A stretch of DNA of 9,687 nucleotides from Chlamydia trachomatis (lineage in GTDB: Bacteria; Chlamydiota; Chlamydiia; Chlamydiales; JAAKFR01). Each line of letters begins with the position of its first letter. Position 1 is the first letter of the stretch. Under the pieces are notes generated by a model that was not told the DNA's origin, made no database searches, and was given only the letters and a program-made list of their open reading frames with translations. Location of the stretch: NCBI GenBank assembly GCA_945861315.1, contig CAMAUB010000033.1, forward strand, positions 1-9,687, written 5' to 3'. A program made the translations under genes and the position numbers. Below are positions 1-5,295 of the stretch, in pieces.

Positions 1-103
1 TCCTGTAAAGACATTTTTTTTATTCCATTCTGACTGGCCATGTCTTAGCAAAATTAATTTTCCCATGCGCATATAATAGCAAATAGGTTAAAATAGTTCC
101 ACT
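1..103 (+). promoter_or_regulatory. upstream region of the pseudouridine synthase gene, possible -10 box
   Basis: This short AT-rich stretch lies before the first gene. It contains a perfect TATAAT at 72-77, about 26 bases ahead of the ATG at 104, which would give a leader of roughly 20 bases. No good -35 box sits 16-18 bases upstream (around 49-54 the sequence is CAAAAT), so the promoter call is weak. No clear Shine-Dalgarno sequence precedes the ATG; the nearest purine run, AGG at 85-87, is too far away. The 5' part may hold the end of an upstream gene, but nothing coding can be recognised there. Confidence 0.25.
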
Positions 104-799
104 ATGTCGAAAATTCGCTTAAATAAAGCCCTTAAAGAGATTGCTTCAAGGCGCGCAGCAGAGGAGATTATCTTTGCTGGTCGAGTCTGCGTTAATGGAG
201 AGGTTGAACTCAAACCTCAGACGATGGTTGAAGAAGAGGATGAGATTGCCGTCGATGGTAAGCCTCTGAAAAAGCAAGAGCGTAAAGTCTATTTTTTACT
301 TAATAAACCTGCTGGATATATCTGCACAGCCAAAGAAGGACCTTCTAAGCGTGTCCTTGATCTGTTTCGAAATCTTCCTTATCGCCTTTTCACCGTCGGC
401 AGGCTTGATCGAGAGACATCTGGACTCCTTCTTGTAACAAATGATGGAGACTTCGCCAACCAGATCGCACATCCCTCCTTTAATATTCAGAAGGAATACC
501 TTGTTAAAACAGCTCAAGATATCACCGATGAGCATCTCAAGCTCCTCTCTCGAGGAACGCTTGTTCAAAGGACAGTTGTGCGCCCTATTTCTGTCAAAAA
601 AGTTCGTCGAGGAACACTTAAAATTGTTGTGGGTGAGGGGAAAAAACATGAGGTACGCCTTTTAATCCAAGCAGCAGGCCTTACACTGCTCGACTTGAAT
701 CGCATTCGCGTTGGTTCCCTAAACCTTGATAAAATGGCTCTTGGTAGTTTTCGTGAGCTATCAATAAAAGAGCTTGCTTTTTTTAATGCTAGACCTTAA
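104..799 (+). CDS. RsuA/RluB-family rRNA pseudouridine synthase
   Basis: This enzyme would isomerise one uridine of ribosomal RNA to pseudouridine in the cytoplasm during ribosome assembly. An S4 RNA-binding domain occupies about residues 3-50, with the typical ASRRAAEEII and VCVNG segments. The catalytic motif GRLDRETSGLLLVTNDG is at about residues 99-115, with Asp102 as the expected nucleophile. The KHEVR segment and the C-terminal RIRVGSL...LG block complete the family pattern. The length of 231 residues is normal for RsuA, RluB and RluE proteins. The target (16S U516 or a 23S site such as 2605) cannot be decided from the sequence, so no symbol is given. The ATG at 104 is the only start that keeps the S4 domain intact. 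The next gene begins 14 bases downstream, so the two may be co-transcribed. Confidence 0.93.
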   Translation: MSKIRLNKALKEIASRRAAEEIIFAGRVCVNGEVELKPQTMVEEEDEIAVDGKPLKKQERKVYFLLNKPAGYICTAKEGPSKRVLDLFRNLPYRLFTVGRLDRETSGLLLVTNDGDFANQIAHPSFNIQKEYLVKTAQDITDEHLKLLSRGTLVQRTVVRPISVKKVRRGTLKIVVGEGKKHEVRLLIQAAGLTLLDLNRIRVGSLNLDKMALGSFRELSIKELAFFNARP

Positions 800-813
800 A
801 ATCTCAACCGATT

Positions 814-1665
814 ATGGATCCAACAGGAAGTTCTCCACACTCTGCCAGGGAATCTCGATCCGAGGCAAATCAAGATCAACCTTCTCTTTGCGAAGGCGTT
901 ATGTCCTTTTTTGTAAGGCGGTTTTATCATAGGGTTAGTCAAGAGCCCGCCCCTGCGACCTGTGAACGCCCAATTCGAAGCATTTTCCCCACACCACCCG
1001 AAAGGGAGTATACCGTTCGTCTCTTCGATAGACATATGCAGGACTATTTACCCAAAGAGGTTCTGCGTAGGCTTGCTGAGGTAAGAACATCTGACGATCT
1101 TAAGCACCTCACTTTGGAGGTAAGAGTAGAATGTGCTCGATACAATGCTCTTAGCGATGGAAGTGGTAGACTTAGCACTCAAAGTGCATCTGCATATGAC
1201 TACACAAATTTGGCTGAAAAATGGGCCGTCCTCGAAGCGCTACTTGGCAAGCCTTGTATTGAAAGAAGATTTGAACTGCTAGAACAATTCAATACTTTTG
1301 ACACATTTGAAGGTCCTACAGAAATCATTGAGCGTATGAGAAATCAATTTCATACAGTGATAGTTGTCCTATTTGGTCAATTTCGCTTTGAACGGGAATG
1401 GAGAACACTTTCACCAGCAGAACTACTTAAAGCCTTAAAAAATATGAGTGAGATTGCCGCTAAGCTCATGCCTTCTTCTGAATATTTGGATCAAAGTAGT
1501 GCAATTCCCCGCTTTGCTGCTAAAGTTGAAGATGGAGACTTCCATGATCTTGCAGACCATCTAATTGGCTTGCAAAATCTTGCCGATCAACTTCATTGTT
1601 TTTACTTAGTTTCGCGAGTTCAGCAAAAAAATATCCATTCCATCTTAAGTATAACTTGGATATGA
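814..1665 (+). CDS. hypothetical soluble helical protein
   Basis: I do not recognise this family. The 283-residue product has a Ser-, Asp- and Gln-rich, probably disordered first 30 residues, followed by a largely helical, charged body with no membrane span or signal peptide. Candidate helices include about 85-125 (rich in Leu, Arg and Glu) and 225-270. A Ser-rich, unstructured N-terminus is compatible with a type III secretion signal, but that is only a suggestion. There are two plausible starts. The ATG at 814 has no Shine-Dalgarno sequence. The in-frame ATG at 901 (residue 30, MSFFVRR) is preceded by GAAGG a few bases upstream and would give about 254 residues. The stop lies 8 bases before palindromic element A, so the C-terminus may have been reshaped when that element arrived. 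It follows the pseudouridine synthase closely on the same strand. Confidence 0.7.
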   Translation: MDPTGSSPHSARESRSEANQDQPSLCEGVMSFFVRRFYHRVSQEPAPATCERPIRSIFPTPPEREYTVRLFDRHMQDYLPKEVLRRLAEVRTSDDLKHLTLEVRVECARYNALSDGSGRLSTQSASAYDYTNLAEKWAVLEALLGKPCIERRFELLEQFNTFDTFEGPTEIIERMRNQFHTVIVVLFGQFRFEREWRTLSPAELLKALKNMSEIAAKLMPSSEYLDQSSAIPRFAAKVEDGDFHDLADHLIGLQNLADQLHCFYLVSRVQQKNIHSILSITWI

Positions 1666-1673
1666 CTGTCTAG

Positions 1674-1837
1674 TATACCCAAACAACTTGAAGAATTGGA
1701 TTTGGGCTGACGTGAAAGCTCATGCGATTGAACGATCATAAACGACCAAATATTAGAAATATGGGATTGTTTATGATCGTTCAAGCCCAGGGCTTTGACG
1801 CAGCCGAAATTCCAATTTTTCAAGTTGTTTGGGTATA
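1674..1837. repeat. element A: 164-bp near-perfect palindrome
   Basis: The whole gap between two genes folds on itself. The outer arm TATACCCAAACAACTTGAA (1674-1692) is repeated exactly in inverted form at 1819-1837. Pairing continues inward through ATTGGA, GGCTG, AAAGC and TTGAACGATCATAAAC to ATATT (1750-1754), a 3-base turn and AATAT (1758-1762). Only a few mismatches and single-base gaps interrupt arms of more than 70 bases. The inner core (1711-1737; inverted partner 1775-1800) is shared with element B. The element carries no ORF of its own. Transcribed RNA would form one long hairpin. A TA dinucleotide at each end would fit a Tc1/IS630-type miniature element, but the ends are themselves palindromic, so a target duplication cannot be shown. 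The next gene's ATG follows directly at 1838. Confidence 0.92.
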
Positions 1838-2074
1838 ATGCTCCTTCTAATTCTGATTTTTTGCTTAGCTATTTTGATTCCAATTTTTCTCAAGAGAAAA
1901 AAAAATAAAAGACGCGTAGATGCTGTCTTCTTGGATATAAAAAAATGGAAGAGTCAGGTAAAAGAGTTTAAAAAGCATGCCGGCAGATCAGATTTGGACA
2001 CTGAAAAATTAGAAATGGCAGAAAATCGCCTCACATTTGCAAAAAATGCTTACAAGATTAAGATGAAGAGATGA
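1838..2074 (+). CDS. small single-span membrane protein, hypothetical
   Basis: The 78-residue product has a hydrophobic segment at about residues 1-18 (MLLLILIFCLAILIPIF), then a very basic stretch (LKRKKNKRR) and a charged helical tail of about 50 residues that may form a coiled coil. By the positive-inside rule the tail should be cytoplasmic. I chose the ATG at 1838. An in-frame TTG at 1829 exists, but it lies inside the arm of element A and adds only three residues. There is no Shine-Dalgarno sequence; the bases before the start belong to the palindrome. The gene ends in an ATGA overlap with the lipoprotein gene, so the two are probably translated together and may work together. The function is unknown. 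Confidence 0.62.
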   Translation: MLLLILIFCLAILIPIFLKRKKNKRRVDAVFLDIKKWKSQVKEFKKHAGRSDLDTEKLEMAENRLTFAKNAYKIKMKR

Positions 2075-2808
2075 TTTTTAGACTTATCTTAGTGGCAGTA
2101 CTTTTTCTAGTTGGTGGATGCGGATCTAAAAGTCCCGAGTTTGGAGAGCACTCCATTGGGCGTGATCCAACATGGTTTCCCCTTAACTTTAAGTTACAAA
2201 CAGCAAATATCAATGCCTTTGTAAACTCGCTTGTCGCTGCTATTGCACGCACTGAGCATATCCCCATGCGCATTTTAGATGTCGATTGGGACTCCCTTTA
2301 TACCCATCTTGAGCAAAAGAGCTATGCTGGAGCCTTTACCTCATTTCCAATGAATGAAGAAAATCTTGGCCGCTACTCTTTCTCCAAGCCCTTTTTACTT
2401 CTAGGTCCAGTTTTGATTGTTCCAGAGCATTCAAATGCTACAACTCTAAGCGATCTTCGCAACAAGGTGGTTGGAATCAATCAATTTGATGATTCCATAT
2501 TGATCGTACAAAAACAACCAACCATTATTATCAAGCTTTACCAGAATATGCCAACGGCGCTTGAAGAGCTTGCTGCTGGCCGCATTGATGCAGTCTTGAT
2601 GCCAACTCTAGAAGCGCACGCGCTTGTCCCAAACCTTTATCCTGGAATGCTCAAAATTGTGACACCTCCTCTTTCGGATAAGGCACTTCGCCTAATCACA
2701 CTTAAAGGAGAGAATGAGCAATTGATCAAATGTTTCAATAGAGGCCTCAAAGAGATGAAGATAACAAAACAGTATGAACTCTTGCGTGAAAAGTTCGGTG
2801 TCAACTAG
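2071..2808 (+). CDS. amino-acid ABC transporter substrate-binding lipoprotein (SBP_bac_3 type)
   Basis: This looks like a periplasmic binding protein for a polar amino acid, of the kind that delivers ligand to an ABC importer. Residues 1-16 are a short signal peptide ending in the lipobox LVGGC, so Cys17 should be lipidated. The body has the family's features: YSFSKPFLLLGPVLIV around residue 101, a hinge-region segment LSDLRNKVVGI near 126, and ALEELAAGRIDAVLMP near 162, equivalent to the G-R-(I/V)-D-A motif of family 3 binding proteins. At 245 residues it has a normal length. Chlamydia carries relatives named FliY and ArtJ; which ligand this one binds cannot be told. No permease or ATPase for it is present here. 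Its start overlaps the preceding small gene by four bases, and the stop lies just before the hairpin at 2811-2840. Confidence 0.85.
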   Translation: MIFRLILVAVLFLVGGCGSKSPEFGEHSIGRDPTWFPLNFKLQTANINAFVNSLVAAIARTEHIPMRILDVDWDSLYTHLEQKSYAGAFTSFPMNEENLGRYSFSKPFLLLGPVLIVPEHSNATTLSDLRNKVVGINQFDDSILIVQKQPTIIIKLYQNMPTALEELAAGRIDAVLMPTLEAHALVPNLYPGMLKIVTPPLSDKALRLITLKGENEQLIKCFNRGLKEMKITKQYELLREKFGVN

Positions 2809-2810
2809 TC

Positions 2811-2840
2811 TATACCCAAAACTCAGGTTATTTGGGTATA
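2811..2840. repeat. 30-bp hairpin with element-A-type ends
   Basis: TATACCCAAA (2811-2820) and its exact inverse TTTGGGTATA (2831-2840) enclose ten bases, ACTCAGGTTA. The 10-bp arms are identical to the outermost ten bases of both ends of element A, but the conserved inner core is missing. It begins two bases after the lipoprotein stop codon, so it could act as a transcription stop or an RNA-stabilising hairpin. No run of T follows, so it is not a standard intrinsic terminator. It may be a minimal member or remnant of the same repeat family. Confidence 0.75.
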
Positions 2841-2845
2841 ATTCT

Positions 2846-3049
2846 ATGAAAATGGTTTGGGCCGTCATTATTTTGTTTGTGCTTGTAATGGGAACAGTTG
2901 TAGCTGTCGCGTTCAAAATTCCTTCAAATCAAACAGGCATTGACCCAGCCAAAATTGCACAGCTGCGGCTTGATAATGGCTCGCCCAAGAATAACTTCTT
3001 CATCCAAAACTGCGCCAAAGCCCCTCCCTTAGGGCCCGTAAAACAATAA
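2846..3049 (+). CDS. small single-span envelope protein, hypothetical
   Basis: The 67-residue product has an N-terminal hydrophobic span at about residues 4-23 (VWAVIILFVLVMGTVVAVAF), followed by a polar tail of about 44 residues with a single Cys (FFIQNC) and a Pro-rich end (APPLGPVKQ). I chose the ATG at 2846 because the membrane span begins directly after it. An earlier in-frame ATG at 2774 would overlap the lipoprotein gene and place a polar stretch before the span; ATG 2852 is also possible. No Shine-Dalgarno sequence is visible. The last six codons and the stop are part of the left arm of element B, so the C-terminus may be altered or truncated. The topology and a DsbD_2-like neighbour faintly recall the FixH/CcoH oxidase-assembly proteins, but it is much shorter than those and I see no diagnostic motif. 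Confidence 0.55.
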   Translation: MKMVWAVIILFVLVMGTVVAVAFKIPSNQTGIDPAKIAQLRLDNGSPKNNFFIQNCAKAPPLGPVKQ

Positions 3050-3197
3050 CATGGACGACTGGATGGCGCCCAAAGCCCCGGGATTGAACGATCGAAATGG
3101 AGTTAGTATATTGACTCATACGAACTCCATTTCGATCGTTCAATCGCAAGAGCTTTCGCGCTAGTCCAGTCATCCATGTTATTATTTTACGGGCCCT
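3031..3197. repeat. element B: 167-bp near-perfect palindrome
   Basis: The left arm starts AGGGCCCGTAAAA (3031-3043) and the right arm ends with its inverse, TTTTACGGGCCCT (3185-3197). Pairing continues through AATAACATGGA, GACTGGA, AAAGC and ATTGAACGATCGAAATGG to GTAT (3106-3109), an 8-base loop ATTGACTC (3110-3117) and ATAC. By eye about 70 of 80 arm positions match. The inner core (3067-3093 and its inverted partner 3134-3160) is shared with element A, while the outer arms are unrelated to A's. The left arm contains the last codons and stop of the upstream gene, and the right arm ends one base before the downstream start codon at 3199. No ORF of its own is present. Confidence 0.92.
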
Positions 3198-3198
3198 T

Positions 3199-3843
3199 AT
3201 GATTTTCTCTTTGATTCCTATCTATATTTTTGGAAATCTCCACTGCATTGGGATGTGCGGGCCTATAGTTATGCTTTTAGCAAAGCACCCCCATCGTTGG
3301 CTCTATTTTTGGGGCAGAATTGCCTCTTTTTCTCTAGCCGCCCTACTGGCTGCTGAGGTTGGTCTTCTATTTTCTTCCTCATATTTCTCTCTTGCTGTTG
3401 GAACTTCTATCTGCATGATGGGAATTTTCCTTCTATTTCATCTATCTCTTCCAACTTCAAAGCGAGTTTCAAAACCTCTCGCGCGCATTGGAGCACTTGT
3501 TTCAAAATTAATTCTGATCAACCATCCAATGGCCACTTTTCTTTTTGGTTTTTGTACCGTCTTATTACCTTGCGGACAGAGTTTGATTGTCTTTTCTGCT
3601 TGCGCCTTGGCTCCCTCTGCTTGGATCGGCTTTTTCAATGGGTTTTTGTTCGCTCTATGCACCTCTCCATCTCTTGTCCTAGCGATGTATGCATCAACGC
3701 TTTTTCGTAGATGGCAAGATAAGTATCGCTTCATAATGGGTGGGATGACCCTCTTTATTGGATTACTTGCACTTCTACGTGGCTTTGCGAATTTAGATCT
3801 AATTCCCCACCTCACTCTCCCTCACCATATTGTCTTGTATTAA
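3199..3843 (+). CDS. DsbD_2 / TauE-SafE-like integral membrane protein
   Basis: This polytopic inner-membrane protein has about six hydrophobic segments (roughly residues 3-25, 36-58, 64-83, 112-134, 142-166 and 180-196). The N-terminal motif HCIGMCGP at 15-22 (Cys16, Cys20) and LLPCG at 122-126 (Cys125) are the signature of the DsbD_2 family, often annotated as sulfite exporter TauE/SafE or urease accessory UreH-like. Family members are frequently found beside copper or cbb3-oxidase assembly genes and are thought to handle metals or thiols, though their activity is poorly defined. The length of 214 residues is close to usual. The ATG at 3199 begins one base after element B and has no Shine-Dalgarno sequence; the motif starts only 14 residues in, so this start is near the true one. 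No oxidase genes are in the window, so the role here is open. Confidence 0.8.
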   Translation: MIFSLIPIYIFGNLHCIGMCGPIVMLLAKHPHRWLYFWGRIASFSLAALLAAEVGLLFSSSYFSLAVGTSICMMGIFLLFHLSLPTSKRVSKPLARIGALVSKLILINHPMATFLFGFCTVLLPCGQSLIVFSACALAPSAWIGFFNGFLFALCTSPSLVLAMYASTLFRRWQDKYRFIMGGMTLFIGLLALLRGFANLDLIPHLTLPHHIVLY

Positions 3844-3872
3844 ATTTTAAAGTATGAACACTTGAAAAAAAT

Positions 3873-3879
3873 AAAGAGG
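3873..3879 (+). promoter_or_regulatory. ribosome binding site of sthA
   Basis: AAAGAGG lies nine bases before the ATG at 3889. It is the clearest Shine-Dalgarno sequence in the window and fixes the start of the transhydrogenase gene. Most other genes here have none, so this gene may begin its own translation unit after the 45-base gap. Confidence 0.6.
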
Positions 3880-3888
3880 TTTTTCTAG

Positions 3889-5295
3889 ATGGATAAATAT
3901 GACTTAATCGTAATTGGTAGTGGGCCAGCAGGAGAAAAAGCGGCAGTTAAAGCCGCTTACTTTGGGCATCGCGTTGCATTAATTGAACGAGAGACTGTTT
4001 TTGGTGGAGCTGGAGTCAATACTGGTACACTTCCATCTAAAACATTGAAAGAGACAGCGTTGTATCTTTCTGGAAAATATGACAAAGGACTTTTTGGTGT
4101 TGATCGAGATGTTGAAACTGATTCCAGCATTGAAACATTCATGTACCGAAAAAATTACATTATTAAAACTGAAGGAGAAGCGGTTCATCGTAACTTGCTT
4201 CGCCATAAGGTTGATATCTATCATGGCGTTGCTACATTCGTTGATAGGAATACAGTACTTGTGAATGGTCCCAAAGAGATCGACTTGAAGGGAGAATTCA
4301 TTTTAATTGCTACGGGATCATATCCCTTCCATCCAAACACGATTCCTTTTGATTTAAAACGTATTCATGACTCAGACAGCATTCTAAATATTACTCGCTT
4401 CCCTCAATCAATTGTCGTCTTAGGTGCTGGTGTTATCGGATGTGAATATGCAACAATTTTTTCCACAATGGGAACAAAGGTCTTTTTGATCAACCATGTT
4501 GATAAAATTCTAACCTTCATTGACCAAGAGATCATCAAAGCCTTTGTTGACCAGATGAAGCATGATGAGATAGATCTTCTTTTCAATAAATCTGTGTCAA
4601 AGATTATAGCGCCAAAGACTACAGAAGATAAGGTACGCGTGGAACTTGAAACAGGAGAAGCTCTCAATGTTGATATGTTTCTCTTTGCTGCAGGACGCTG
4701 CGGTCGAGTAAAGGAGCTTAATCTTGATAAAGTGGGTATTCCAATTTCTACACGGGAGACCCTTTCAGTCAATGAAAACTACCAAACAAATGTCCCAAAT
4801 ATCTATGCATGTGGAGATGTCATCGGTTTCCCTGCTTTGGCAAGTACAAGCATGGACCAAGGACGCGTAGCGGTTGCACACATGTTCCAAACAAAAGACC
4901 TTGAGCGGATTGCACGAATCCTGCCCTATGGTATTTATACCGTTCCAGAGATTTCTTGTGCCGGTCTAAGTGAGGAGGAAGCAAAAGAAAAAGGCATTGC
5001 CTATTGCACGGGAGTTGCCAGACATAAAGATATGCCAAGAGGGAAAATTATGGGTGCTGAATCTGGTATGCTCAAACTCGTCTTTACTCGAGACGATCTT
5101 GTAGTGAGAGGAGTACATATTGTCGGCAACTTGGCTACAGAGCTTATCCACCACGGGGTAAGTCTGATCCAAGGAAATTTGACCTTGATGGATGTCATTG
5201 CAAAAGTCTACAATTTCCCGACCCTACATGATTTATTTAAATATGCAGCCTATGATGGACTTGGGAATTTAGCAGGATATAAAATCAAAGAATGA
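3889..5295 (+). CDS. sthA: soluble (Si-specific) pyridine nucleotide transhydrogenase
   Basis: This cytoplasmic flavoprotein passes hydride between NADPH and NAD+ and so balances the two pools. The 468-residue length is normal. The FAD-binding fold opens with IGSGPAGEKAA (9-19). The usual disulfide site of the lipoamide dehydrogenase family reads GGAGVNTGTLPSKTL (39-53), where both redox cysteines are replaced (Gly42 and Thr47), which argues for a transhydrogenase rather than a dehydrogenase. The NAD(P) fold has GAGVIGCEYA (179-188) followed by LINHVDKILTFIDQE, resembling the equivalent segment of known SthA proteins. The second FAD motif is YACGDVIG (306-313). The C-terminal interface has YNFPT where disulfide reductases have His-Pro-Thr, again as in SthA. 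E. coli SthA keeps one Cys at the first position; here it is lost. The stop overlaps the oppA-like start by four bases (ATGA). Confidence 0.9.
   Translation: MDKYDLIVIGSGPAGEKAAVKAAYFGHRVALIERETVFGGAGVNTGTLPSKTLKETALYLSGKYDKGLFGVDRDVETDSSIETFMYRKNYIIKTEGEAVHRNLLRHKVDIYHGVATFVDRNTVLVNGPKEIDLKGEFILIATGSYPFHPNTIPFDLKRIHDSDSILNITRFPQSIVVLGAGVIGCEYATIFSTMGTKVFLINHVDKILTFIDQEIIKAFVDQMKHDEIDLLFNKSVSKIIAPKTTEDKVRVELETGEALNVDMFLFAAGRCGRVKELNLDKVGIPISTRETLSVNENYQTNVPNIYACGDVIGFPALASTSMDQGRVAVAHMFQTKDLERIARILPYGIYTVPEISCAGLSEEEAKEKGIAYCTGVARHKDMPRGKIMGAESGMLKLVFTRDDLVVRGVHIVGNLATELIHHGVSLIQGNLTLMDVIAKVYNFPTLHDLFKYAAYDGLGNLAGYKIKE

Noticed and set aside
1620..1823. 67-codon ORF on the minus strand across element A
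   Set aside because: It lies almost wholly in the palindrome and in the antisense of the preceding gene's end, with no start signal or recognisable motif. It is a by-product of the repeat and the kind of frame that can be wrongly annotated as a protein at each copy.
1829..1837. TTG start at 1829 for the small membrane protein
   Set aside because: The TTG lies in the palindrome arm, adds only three residues and has no ribosome binding site. The ATG at 1838 starts directly with the hydrophobic span.
2811..2840. Standard intrinsic terminator
   Set aside because: The stem is AT-rich at its base and is followed by ATTCTATG, not a run of T. A different stop or processing role cannot be excluded.
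2774..2845. Longer form of the 67-residue protein starting at ATG 2774
   Set aside because: It would overlap the lipoprotein gene by 35 bases, read through the 30-bp hairpin and put about 24 polar residues before the membrane span. No ribosome binding site supports it.
1674..3197. CRISPR array
   Set aside because: There are only two elements, each a long palindrome in opposite orientation about 1.2 kb apart with genes between them, and no regular short spacers.
3438..3815. 125-codon ORF on the minus strand
   Set aside because: It is antisense to the DsbD_2-like gene, whose Cys motifs and membrane spans make the plus frame clearly the coding one.
4404..4772. 122-codon ORF on the minus strand
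   Set aside because: It is antisense to sthA within the NAD(P)-binding domain and has low-complexity Ser/Arg composition typical of shadow frames.
3889..5295. Lipoamide dehydrogenase or mercuric/glutathione reductase
   Set aside because: Both redox-active cysteines and the C-terminal His-Pro-Thr motif of those enzymes are missing, while the residues present match soluble transhydrogenase.
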